7,911 bases of DNA from Lachnospiraceae bacterium UBA3332. GTDB taxonomy: Bacteria; Bacillota; Clostridia; Lachnospirales; Lachnospiraceae. Both the position numbers and the translations under genes were made by a program. The notes beneath the pieces are model-generated. The model saw nothing but the letters and a program-made list of their open reading frames with translations, did not search any database and was not told the origin of the DNA. This document shows, one piece after another, positions 1-6,954 of this stretch. The DNA is taken from assembly GCA_002361095.1 (NCBI GenBank), contig DERU01000056.1, forward strand, positions 1,784 to 9,694. Reading direction: 5' to 3'. Every line of letters starts with the position of its first letter. Within the stretch, counting starts at the first letter, position 1.

Positions 1-29
1 ACGGTTGAAAAGCTGTCGCGTATGGCTTT

Positions 30-532
30 TCACCCTATCAATACCCTGCACAGCTTTTTATAAAATGCGAAGCCATACTGATAAAAGGTATGGTATTCTT
101 CCAGCTTCAGCTCCGCATCATACTGACGGTTCCCGGTCTGCAAAAGCGCTGCCCGCGCCGCCTTTTCAAGTCCGGCATACGTATCGGATACCTTCCCCTC
201 AATGATAATGGCAATTCCCTCTCGATCATTCCTGCACTTCCCGCTTCTTTTCCGAAATCCCAAATTCCTCCGGCATCCGCTCTGTTTCCGGTACCGTAAA
301 TCCGAAATATTCCGCGTAATTTCCATTCAGGATGGAAATGATTTCCAGATTATTCAATCCCGTAAAAATACTCTCTTTTGAAAGCCGCAGACAGCCTGTG
401 ACAACGGCAAATTCCAAATTTTCATTGGTTTTCAATGCGTTTGGCAGATTTCAGCGATAAAAAGATCACCGGATACCGTCCCCTGATGCCTTACATATTT
501 TTCTCCGGCATCCCTCCCCGCTGTGATACAGT
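30..532 (-). pseudogene. Shattered remnant of an AAA-ATPase-like / PD-(D/E)XK nuclease family gene
   Basis: Three segments of one protein family occur in the correct order on the minus strand. The first, about 437-509, reads AGEKYVRHQG and then, after a one-base shift near 479, YPVIFLSLKSAK, the segment that follows Walker A in this family. The second, 229-438, reads ALKTNENLEFAVVTGCLR and continues through IFTGLNNLEIISILN to EYFGF; it ends at a stop at 226-228. The third, about 33-230, reads REGIAIIIEGKVSDTYAGL and runs to FYKKLCRV, the normal C-terminus, with a stop at 30-32. It keeps the E and K of the nuclease motif as E-G-K, where E-I-K is usual. The Walker A region, the middle of the ATPase domain and most of the linker are missing, so this cannot encode a working protein. 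Intact members (Pfam AAA-ATPase_like plus PDDEXK_9) are roughly 500 residues or more and often multicopy in Lachnospiraceae; their function is unsettled. Family assignment is from recall, but the segments are distinctive. Confidence 0.8.
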
Positions 533-533
533 A

Positions 534-562
534 ATTATACCGGAAGCATCCGGAAAAGTAAA
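534..562 (-). promoter_or_regulatory. Promoter-like sequence upstream of the AAA-ATPase remnant
   Basis: On the minus strand there is TTTACT (562-557, 4 of 6 matches to the -35 consensus), a 17-nt spacer, and a perfect TATAAT (539-534). It points into the remnant and lies just upstream of its first recognisable segment. The spacer contains the small palindrome CCGGATGCTTCCGG. It could be the original promoter of the decayed gene, brought next to the surviving part by loss of the N-terminal coding region. In this intergenic DNA a chance match is also possible. Confidence 0.35.
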
Positions 563-623
563 ACCGCTATTTTCCCCCATTTCCCAAAAAATATCCGTCC
601 GCTCCCCAAAATAGAGTCTGTTC

Positions 624-1355
624 CTACACCGGGTCTTTGACCGCCCTCGTCATAAAGTACAATTCCGTAATATCTTCCATCTGACATTCCAGATATCCGT
701 TGATCACAAAACCGCACGCAATCAGGCCCCCCAAATATTCTTCCATCGTATGTCCATACTCAATCCAGTCTGCGTCGTCATAATCCCGGGAATAAAAAGG
801 CATTTTATGTACCGCCTTATAATACCCGTCCTTTCCGTCCTCCACATAATCGCAAACATAATTGATCGGATTTGGCGCCGCCATAATAAAAACGCCCCCC
901 TTGCCGAGCACACGGTAACATTCCCGGAACACAACGCGCGGCTGCGGAACATACATAAGCGAAGGGGGATTTATAATATAATCAAAGCAACCGTCGCAAA
1001 ACAAAGACAAATCGCACATGTTTCCTTTCACGATTTTTATCTGCAAGTTTTCGGACTTTGCGGTCTCCCTGTCCTTATCCAGCATTTTTTCGGAAAGATC
1101 AAAAACCGTTACTTCCGCCCCTGCGGCGGCAAGCAGCGGCCCCTGTAAACCGCCTGCCCCCGCCAAACAAAGAACCTTCTTCCCCCAAATCCCCCTGATC
1201 CATTCGTCCGGCACACTCCTGTCAAAAAAGGGCAAACGCAATTTCCCCGTCCTCGCAGACTGCAGCTGTTCTTTAGAGGCGCCGGCTGCCCAATCCACAC
1301 CGTCCGCCACAAGATCGTCGATATTCTTTTCCACCTGTTCAAATATATTTTTCAC
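624..1355 (-). CDS. Class I SAM-dependent methyltransferase, substrate unknown
   Basis: This 243-residue cytoplasmic protein has the class I Rossmann methyltransferase pattern. Motif I with its glycine-rich SAM loop is at residues 61-71 (VLCLAGAGGLQ). The acidic residue that normally binds the ribose of SAM is D86 in VFDLSEKML. GNMCDL at 111-116 is the post-II motif, FDYIINPPS at 124-132 is motif IV, and YRVLGKGGVFIMAAP at 147-161 is the strand typical of the Methyltransf_11 group. The C-terminus ends in the family-like FMTRAVK. The start is GTG; a purine-rich site (AGGGGAAG, 1372-1365) lies 9 nt upstream and no ATG is nearby. The length is normal for a free-standing enzyme. It lies 68 nt downstream of comEC beyond a GC-rich hairpin, so it may be read through from that operon or have its own promoter; I see no convincing -10/-35 in the gap. 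The fold is clear; the methylated substrate (small molecule, RNA or protein) cannot be told from sequence. Confidence 0.88.
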   Translation of the reverse strand: MKNIFEQVEKNIDDLVADGVDWAAGASKEQLQSARTGKLRLPFFDRSVPDEWIRGIWGKKVLCLAGAGGLQGPLLAAAGAEVTVFDLSEKMLDKDRETAKSENLQIKIVKGNMCDLSLFCDGCFDYIINPPSLMYVPQPRVVFRECYRVLGKGGVFIMAAPNPINYVCDYVEDGKDGYYKAVHKMPFYSRDYDDADWIEYGHTMEEYLGGLIACGFVINGYLECQMEDITELYFMTRAVKDPV

Positions 1356-1391
1356 GGATTTTATCTTCCCCTTCCCACGTTCAAATTTTTA

Positions 1392-1415
1392 TCCGGCTCC
1401 CGCCGTATAGCCGGA
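1392..1415 (-). terminator. GC-rich hairpin after comEC, possible weak terminator
   Basis: A 7-bp perfect inverted repeat (arms 1392-1398 and 1409-1415, 10-nt loop) begins 8 nt past the comEC stop. A competing 6-bp pairing, GGCTCC with GGAGCC (1413-1418 with 1395-1400), uses overlapping bases, so two folds are mutually exclusive. On the transcribed strand it is followed by ATAAAAATTTG rather than a clean run of U. It may therefore slow or partly stop transcription between comEC and the methyltransferase, or only protect the comEC 3' end. Confidence 0.35.
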
Positions 1416-1423
1416 GCCTGCTG

Positions 1424-3745
1424 TCAGGAACCAAAGCGGGAAACCGTCATGCCTTTGCCGTCCACCCGCACCGTGACCGCACCGTCCCTTGCGGTCACAT
1501 AATACGCCGCACCGGACGCCGCAATGCGGGAAAGCGTTTTTTGATCCGGATGCCCGTAAGAATTGTTCCTGCCGCAGGAAATCAGTACGGCCTGCGGATT
1601 GACCGCTTCCAGGAATTCCTCCGTGGTAGCGTTTGCCGCCCCGTGATGTCCCGCATCCAAAAGACTGCAGTCCAAACTCCCGTCCCCGTAAGTTTCCAAC
1701 AGCCATGCTTCCCCGTCCGCCTCCAAATCTCCGGTAAAAAGCGCGCCAAACGAGCCGTGCTCCAACCTGATCACGGCAGAACTGCCGTTCCGGTCCGCAT
1801 ATGTTTTTCCTGCGCAGGGATGCAGACACCTAAAAACCGTCTCCCCGTCCCGCAGTTCCTGTCCCGCCCGAATCCGTTCCACTCTCACTGCGTAGGTCTG
1901 TGCCAGCGACAGAAGTTCTTCCAGCCCCCCGTCCTCCATTGTCGTATCCGGCAGATATAGTCCGCCGATCCCGACCTGTCCCTTTTTCGCCCACTCCAAA
2001 AGCTGCCCCAGCGCATTTACGTGATCCGCGTCCCAGTGGGATACAAAAATCCCCTCCAGCCGGCGCACACCGCTGTATTCCAAAAACGGGATAATCTGGT
2101 ATTGTCCCGCGTTTTTTTGGGAACTGCTTCCGGCATCCAGCAGATAAACATGATGCCCTGCGGTCTCCACACAGACACATTCCCCCTGCCCCACATCCAG
2201 CATCGTGACCGTCAGTTTCCCCGGCAAACGCACCATAAAAACGGCCGCCAGCAAAACGGCGCACGCCATACGGGGTTTTGGAGGCAGCTTTTTCCCCCAC
2301 AGCAGCAAAGCCGTCACGCCTGCCGCAAACAAAAGCAGCTGCCACGGCTCCGGAACGCCCGCGCGCAGGCCGCTTCCCGGCAGGCGTACCGTCGCCCTGC
2401 AGATTTCCCGGTACGCCCAAAAGATTCCCCGCGCCGGAAGCGCCAGCAGACGCAGCACCCGCACGGACACCGGCGCGCCAAACGGCAGCCCTGCCGCTGC
2501 TGCCAAATCAAACACAAGTCCCGCCGACGCCAGGACAAACAGACATAAAAGCAGCGCGCCCAGCAGCGGAAGCACGATAAGATTGGCCAAAACCGACCAT
2601 GGATTCCACTTATAAAAGCAGGATAACAAAACCGGGAGCATAAACAGCGAAATACCGAAACTCGCCGTCACACTTTTTTTGACCGCACGCATCCCTCTTA
2701 AAACCCTTCCCTCCTCCCGGCCGGGTCTTTTGATTCCCTCCTCCTGCAGCACAGGCACAAGCAGGACTGCCCCTGCCACCGCCGAAAAAGACAGCCAAAA
2801 GCCGCTGTCCGAAATCTGCGCAGGGTTTCTTACCAAGAGAATGCAGGCGGCGCAGGCCAGCGATGTCAGCGTATCCGGCGTCCGCCGCGCCAATCCGGCC
2901 GCCAGCATCAGCGCAAACATCCATAGCGCCCGTTTCGTGGATATCCCCATTCCCACGGTTTTTCCGTACAAAACCAAAACCGACACACAGCACAATGCCG
3001 CCAAAATTTTCGGCAGCCTGCATTTTTCCAGGAATTTCCATAAGGCCATCCCGATAAACGTGATATGCAGGCCGGATATGGCCAGCACATGGGCAATGCC
3101 GGCATCCTGATATAAAAGCTTCGTCCCTGCGTCCATTCCCTTTTTGATTCCCAACGCCATGGCGGATGCCACACTGCCGTCCGCCTCCCCCAGGAGCCGG
3201 TAATACAACGCGGCCGTCCGCCGCTTACAGCCATACAAAAAATCGGCCAGACGGTCGTAACGCTCCCCCTGCGCCACAATCTGCGCATCCTGCAGGGAAA
3301 AGCAAACGCCCTGTCTTGCATAGTAAGCGGCCGCATCAAACTCCCCCGGATTGGTCGCCTCCAAAAAAGGCCTTACCACACCCCTTACGGTGACGCCGCT
3401 TCCCTCCCTCGGCAAGGACTGTCCTTTTTGCAGCCTGCACAGCACCTTTTGTTTTGCAATCAAAAAGACTTCTTTTTGTGGTAATTGGACTGCTTCGTCC
3501 CCGGAACCGCCTCCGGTATCGGAAAGCGGCTGAATATTTTGTATGATAAAAGACATGTTTTCCTGCGAACCGTCCGCAGGCTCATAAAGGCTTCGGGCGC
3601 ATCCGGCAAGCAGCACCCGCCTGCCGGACCACATTTTTCCCACGCCGGTTTGTTCCTTTCCGTCCCTGTCCCCAATCCGGCCCGACAATGCGGTCAGATA
3701 AACGGCCAGAAAGACAAGCAGGGCGATACACAAAGGTCTTCTCAA
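1424..3745 (-). CDS. comEC: DNA internalization competence protein ComEC/Rec2
   Basis: ComEC forms the inner-membrane channel that brings one DNA strand into the cytoplasm during natural transformation. At 773 residues this is full length (B. subtilis ComEC is about the same size). A membrane segment at 4-20 is followed by the extracellular OB-like DUF4131 domain, with its hallmark NPGEFDAAAYYARQG at 132-146. The Competence domain runs from about 190 to 505 with many hydrophobic helices and the signature HVLAISGLHI at 219-228. The C-terminal metallo-beta-lactamase-like domain (about 511-765) has LDVGQG (516-521), SHWDADH (569-575), TGDLE (671-675), AGHHG (698-702) and NSYGHP (728-733), so the metal-site pattern expected for ComEC looks complete. 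The start is TTG, supported by GGAGAG at 3759-3754, 8 nt upstream, and by the typical RRPL opening. It overlaps the gerMN stop as TTGA, implying translational coupling. Confidence 0.96.
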   Translation of the reverse strand: MRRPLCIALLVFLAVYLTALSGRIGDRDGKEQTGVGKMWSGRRVLLAGCARSLYEPADGSQENMSFIIQNIQPLSDTGGGSGDEAVQLPQKEVFLIAKQKVLCRLQKGQSLPREGSGVTVRGVVRPFLEATNPGEFDAAAYYARQGVCFSLQDAQIVAQGERYDRLADFLYGCKRRTAALYYRLLGEADGSVASAMALGIKKGMDAGTKLLYQDAGIAHVLAISGLHITFIGMALWKFLEKCRLPKILAALCCVSVLVLYGKTVGMGISTKRALWMFALMLAAGLARRTPDTLTSLACAACILLVRNPAQISDSGFWLSFSAVAGAVLLVPVLQEEGIKRPGREEGRVLRGMRAVKKSVTASFGISLFMLPVLLSCFYKWNPWSVLANLIVLPLLGALLLCLFVLASAGLVFDLAAAAGLPFGAPVSVRVLRLLALPARGIFWAYREICRATVRLPGSGLRAGVPEPWQLLLFAAGVTALLLWGKKLPPKPRMACAVLLAAVFMVRLPGKLTVTMLDVGQGECVCVETAGHHVYLLDAGSSSQKNAGQYQIIPFLEYSGVRRLEGIFVSHWDADHVNALGQLLEWAKKGQVGIGGLYLPDTTMEDGGLEELLSLAQTYAVRVERIRAGQELRDGETVFRCLHPCAGKTYADRNGSSAVIRLEHGSFGALFTGDLEADGEAWLLETYGDGSLDCSLLDAGHHGAANATTEEFLEAVNPQAVLISCGRNNSYGHPDQKTLSRIAASGAAYYVTARDGAVTVRVDGKGMTVSRFGS

Positions 3746-4707
3746 GGTTTTGTCTCTCCGTTGGTCCTGTAAACAAGATCCAGATTCCGGTCGAACACTG
3801 TCGTAAAGTGAAAGGTTTCCCGATAGGTAACGTCGGTTTCCCCGTTAATCGCAATCTGTACCTTATTTACGTTGGAAAGTTCTACCAGGGAATTGACGAT
3901 TGCGTAAATCGCCACATCCCCTGTCACATTATACATCTGTGTCAAAAAATTATCGTCAAAATTCACATAGCAGGTACCGTCCTTGACGGTCACACTCAAT
4001 ACCTTTGTGGACGGGTTGACCACCGGATACACGCCCTGGGTTCCTTCCACGGGTCCCGCCACCAGTCGTTCCACCACCAGCTTTTCCAAAGAAATGTTAC
4101 TGTTGTAAACGCAGGCAACGGAACTTTCCACCAGTCCGTCCCCCGTCTCATTGGCAAAATAAAGCTTGAGCCGCACTTTCTCGTAAGCGTTGATCTCGTT
4201 ACCTGCATTGTCGATAAACATATCCGCAGTCATCGGCCCCACCGTGACGCCAAGGTTGTCTGTCAGCGCTTCCCCGTTCACGGTCAGGGATACATAATCA
4301 ATCCCCGCAACCTGTGTCAGGGTACGGATCAGCGCTGCCCGGATCAGGACTTCCGTCGTCGGCTGCGCCCGCCTGTATTCTTCGCTTACGTCCACCACCA
4401 AAAGCGTGTCCGACATTTCCCATCCGTTGATTTCGTAGCCGCTGACAGGCGTGCGCAGGGAAAGTTCCACGGGATTTTCTTTTAGCGCCTCTATCAGTTC
4501 CGCCACCTGCGCGCCTTTTTCCGTACTCTCCAAAGTACGGGTCACCGGTGTCACTTTGGTTTCGGCCTTATTGATATAATATACGGAAACAGTTCCCTCG
4601 CCGGGAGCCGCCTGCTGTTCTGTACAGCCCATAAGCCCCAGACCGCCTGCCAAAAGCAGCGGGATTATCCCCAGGAGCAGGCGCATCCGCCTTTTTTTTA
4701 CACTCAT
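3742..4707 (-). CDS. Lipoprotein with two GerMN domains (GerM-like)
   Basis: This 321-residue protein has a lipoprotein signal peptide: basic MSVKKRRMR, a hydrophobic stretch at 10-26, and the lipobox LMGC with C28 as the lipidated residue. After cleavage it should sit on the outer face of the membrane. Two repeats of the GerMN fold follow, about 39-147 (VSVYYINKAETKVTP opening, ending in VNGE) and about 178-292 (VRLKLYFANETGDGL opening, ending in INGE). B. subtilis GerM has the same layout and is needed for sporulation and germination, and the domain is linked to cell-wall assembly; the exact role here is inferred. The start is the ATG at 4707, not upstream frames, because GGGAGG lies 6 nt before it and it overlaps the kinase stop as ATGA. 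Its position between a sensor kinase and comEC suggests it works at the envelope with that signalling pair, perhaps as an accessory or target. Confidence 0.92.
   Translation of the reverse strand: MSVKKRRMRLLLGIIPLLLAGGLGLMGCTEQQAAPGEGTVSVYYINKAETKVTPVTRTLESTEKGAQVAELIEALKENPVELSLRTPVSGYEINGWEMSDTLLVVDVSEEYRRAQPTTEVLIRAALIRTLTQVAGIDYVSLTVNGEALTDNLGVTVGPMTADMFIDNAGNEINAYEKVRLKLYFANETGDGLVESSVACVYNSNISLEKLVVERLVAGPVEGTQGVYPVVNPSTKVLSVTVKDGTCYVNFDDNFLTQMYNVTGDVAIYAIVNSLVELSNVNKVQIAINGETDVTYRETFHFTTVFDRNLDLVYRTNGETKP
3746..3759 (-). promoter_or_regulatory. Ribosome binding site fixing the TTG start of comEC
   Basis: GGAGAG (3759-3754) lies inside the last codons of the upstream GerMN gene, 8 nt before the TTG. 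The TTG shares two bases with the upstream TGA stop (TTGA). The first in-frame ATG (residue 38) would remove the first membrane segment, so the TTG is preferred. Confidence 0.75.
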
Positions 4708-6185
4708 CCGTTTCCTCCCGCTTTGACATAGCTGAGCGGTATTTTCACCGTAAAGCAAGTACCCTCTCCCTCCACGCTGCTGACCTTGATGGAACCCCGG
4801 TGCAAAAGCACGGCGTTGCGGGTGATGGCAAGCCCCAGCCCGGTGCCGCCGATTTCCCGGGAATGGGATTTGTCCACCCGGTAAAACCGCTCAAAGATAT
4901 GGTCGTAATCCTCCTGCCCGATTCCGATTCCCGAATCGGAAATTTCCACTGTGAAAAACTGGTGGTCGGCATCCAAAAGCACCTTCACCCACCCGTGTTC
5001 TTTATTATATTTAATGGCATTTTCCACAAGATTCATAAAAATCTGCGACATCTTGACCTCATCCACCTGCGCTGTCACGGGCCGGATGCTTTCCAGCACC
5101 ACTTCCACATCCCGCTTTCTGGCGATGGGACGCAGCCTTTTTAAAGTGGACTCCAACAAGGTATTGATATCCACCTCGCTGATTTCCATCACCGCCTCGG
5201 TCTTATCCAGCTTCACCAGGGACAACAGGTCATTGATGATCTTGTTTTCCCGCTCGATCTCCTCCGCAATATCCTGCATGAATTCCCGGTACAGTTCCAC
5301 CGGGGCATCCGGCTGCTGGTTTAAGGAGTCCGCCAAAACCTTTACGGAGGTCATGGGCGTTTTGAGTTCGTGGGAAACGTTGGCGACAAAATCCTGCCGG
5401 GAATCGTTGATCACCTTCATCCGGCCCAGCAATTGATTAAAAGCCTCCACAATATGCTCCGTCTCGATATAATCCGGAACCGAAATCGGCTCGTCCGTAT
5501 ACCCGTCCTTTACTTCCCGGATGGCCTGTGTAATGCGGTTGAAAGGCCGTATTAAAATGTGTGAAAAGAAAAACACAATGCCGACGATGATAATCGTCAT
5601 CACGATTTCCATAATCAACGCCTTGCGGCTCAAAATATCCATCGTGGTCACAATGCTGTCCGTGGACGCACTGGCCAGAATGACCCCCCGTACCTCCGTA
5701 GCTTCCTCCCCATCCGCCGGGCGCTGTCCGGTAATAGGGATGGTCATCTCGATATACCCGCTCTTTTGGTCGTACCGGGAAGTGCTCTCCCCCTTAAAAC
5801 ACTTGATGACTTCCTCGGAAATCATGATACGTCCCTCGCTGATGGCGTAAGTATCCTTCACTATCCGGAAATTGGAATTTATGATCAGCACGCGTCCATC
5901 GTACAAATTCGACATCTGCTCCAATTCCGCATTGATGACGTCCGAAGAGGTATCCTGCAAGTAATTGTAATTCAGAAGATGGTTGGCAATAATTTTGTAC
6001 TGTGTGGTGACGTCCGATATCCGCAGCGTCACGGCGCGTTCCTCATAGCTTTGCAGGATTCCGATCCGCATGATAACGCTGGGTACGATTCCGATAATCA
6101 GCATCAGTACAAAAATATAAGCCGCAAGACTTCTGAGAATCGGAATCTTGTATGACAATGTTTTGAAAAAACGGTTCTCCCTCAT
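4704..6185 (-). CDS. Membrane sensor histidine kinase (WalK/PhoR/ResE-like)
   Basis: This 493-residue kinase senses an extracytoplasmic signal and phosphorylates the regulator encoded just upstream. Two membrane helices (about 16-38 and 190-210) flank a sensor region of about 150 residues. A HAMP domain (about 208-260) follows, including the conserved P of IRPF. The dimerization/phosphoacceptor box is FVANVSHELKTPMTS with H272. The ATP-binding domain has the N box NLVENAIKYN (385-394, N388), G1 box DSGIGIG (417-423), F box FERFYRV (431-437) and G2 box GGTGLGLAI (446-454), so all catalytic boxes are present. Unlike B. subtilis WalK there is no room for a cytoplasmic PAS domain between HAMP and the H box. 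I chose the ATG at 6185, 14 nt after the regulator stop, with AGGG (6200-6197) as a modest binding site; a GTG at 6230 has no site. The stop overlaps the gerMN start (ATGA). The signal sensed cannot be told. Confidence 0.95.
   Translation of the reverse strand: MRENRFFKTLSYKIPILRSLAAYIFVLMLIIGIVPSVIMRIGILQSYEERAVTLRISDVTTQYKIIANHLLNYNYLQDTSSDVINAELEQMSNLYDGRVLIINSNFRIVKDTYAISEGRIMISEEVIKCFKGESTSRYDQKSGYIEMTIPITGQRPADGEEATEVRGVILASASTDSIVTTMDILSRKALIMEIVMTIIIVGIVFFFSHILIRPFNRITQAIREVKDGYTDEPISVPDYIETEHIVEAFNQLLGRMKVINDSRQDFVANVSHELKTPMTSVKVLADSLNQQPDAPVELYREFMQDIAEEIERENKIINDLLSLVKLDKTEAVMEISEVDINTLLESTLKRLRPIARKRDVEVVLESIRPVTAQVDEVKMSQIFMNLVENAIKYNKEHGWVKVLLDADHQFFTVEISDSGIGIGQEDYDHIFERFYRVDKSHSREIGGTGLGLAITRNAVLLHRGSIKVSSVEGEGTCFTVKIPLSYVKAGGNG
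4708..4719 (-). promoter_or_regulatory. Strong ribosome binding site for the GerMN gene
   Basis: GGGAGG (4719-4714) lies 6 nt before the ATG, inside the last codons of the histidine kinase gene. It decides the start against a longer TTG-initiated frame beginning at 4758, which would place an unlikely 17 residues before the signal peptide. Confidence 0.85.
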
Positions 6186-6199
6186 CTCTTGCGCCGCCC

Positions 6200-6889
6200 T
6201 CACGCGCGAAAAAAGTAACCGACGCCCCACTTGGTATGCACGAAACGGGGTTCGCTGGGATTGCTTTCAATTTTCTCCCTGAGACGGCGGATATGGACGT
6301 CCACCGTGCGGACGTCCCCGGGATAGTCCGCGCCCCAAATCAGCTGCAAAAGCTTTTCCCGGCTGTACACCTTGTTGGGATTGCGGATCAGAAGTTCCAG
6401 TACATCAAACTCTTTGGCCGTCAGGTTCACTTCCCTGCCCGCGATGCTTACCCGGCGGCTGTCACAGTCCACGCGCATATCGCCGCTCTCGATGACGCTG
6501 CTCTCCTGTCTGCCTGCCGCCCGGGAAGAGGTTCTGCGCATGATCGCCTTGATCCTCGCTTTTACCTCCAAAATATTAAAAGGCTTGGTGATGTAATCGT
6601 CCGCGCCGTACTCCAATCCCATAATTTTGTCCATGTCCTCGCTCTTGGCAGTCAGCATGACCACCGGCACGTTGGAAAACTCCCGTATCTGCTGGCATAC
6701 TTCGGTACCGCTCATTTTAGGCAGCATGATATCCAGCAAAATGATATCGAATTCTTTCTCCCGGGCCAGTGCAAGGGCCTCTTCCCCATCATAGGCACAG
6801 GTCACTTCCATCCCGTCCTGCTCCAAGCTGAAACGGATTCCCTTGACAATCAGCTTCTCGTCATCCACCACAAGCACTTTTTTCGCCAT
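6200..6889 (-). CDS. OmpR/PhoB-family response regulator (WalR-like)
   Basis: This 229-residue DNA-binding regulator is controlled by phosphorylation. The receiver domain (about 3-118) has the acidic pair D9-D10, phosphoacceptor D53 in LLDIMLP, T80 in VMLTAKS and K102 in TKPFNILEVKARI, so it should be functional. The winged-helix domain (about 132-227) has LTAKEFDVLELLI (157-169), a YSREKLLQLIWG turn (175-186) and the recognition helix region DVRTVDVHIRRLREKIE (192-208), ending in WGVGYFF. This helix closely resembles WalR/PhoP-type regulators of Firmicutes, but orthology with WalR is not proved. The ATG at 6889 was chosen because GAGAGG (6899-6894) lies 4 nt upstream and the product then opens with the canonical MAKKVLVVDDE; in-frame starts at 6901 (ATG) and 6913 (TTG) lack a good site. 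It lies 65 nt downstream of comEA and 14 nt upstream of its kinase. Confidence 0.96.
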   Translation of the reverse strand: MAKKVLVVDDEKLIVKGIRFSLEQDGMEVTCAYDGEEALALAREKEFDIILLDIMLPKMSGTEVCQQIREFSNVPVVMLTAKSEDMDKIMGLEYGADDYITKPFNILEVKARIKAIMRRTSSRAAGRQESSVIESGDMRVDCDSRRVSIAGREVNLTAKEFDVLELLIRNPNKVYSREKLLQLIWGADYPGDVRTVDVHIRRLREKIESNPSEPRFVHTKWGVGYFFRA

Positions 6890-6954
6890 CTTTCCTCTCA
6901 TTCCGCCGCGCAAACGGCATTGCAGTCACCGGGAACCGCCCTCCTTTGACGGCC

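Noticed and set aside
540..553. Palindrome CCGGAAGCATCCGG as a methyltransferase terminator
   Set aside because: The stem is only 5 bp and neither strand has a U-run after it; it falls inside the spacer of a promoter-like sequence.
2021..2548. Long open frame of 175 codons on the plus strand
   Set aside because: It is antisense to comEC, has no domain pattern, and is explained by the high GC of that gene. The same holds for a 196-codon minus-strand frame at 1830-2420.
3688..4485. Open frame of 265 codons on the plus strand
   Set aside because: It is antisense to the GerMN gene and the start of comEC; the minus-strand proteins there have clear domains, ribosome sites and overlaps.
6186..6230. 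GTG start at 6230 giving a 508-residue kinase
   Set aside because: There is no ribosome site before it, and it would overlap the regulator by 31 nt; the ATG at 6185 has better context and starts just before the first membrane segment.
6236..6949. Open frame of 237 codons on the plus strand
   Set aside because: It is a mirror of the response regulator gene with no recognisable protein features.
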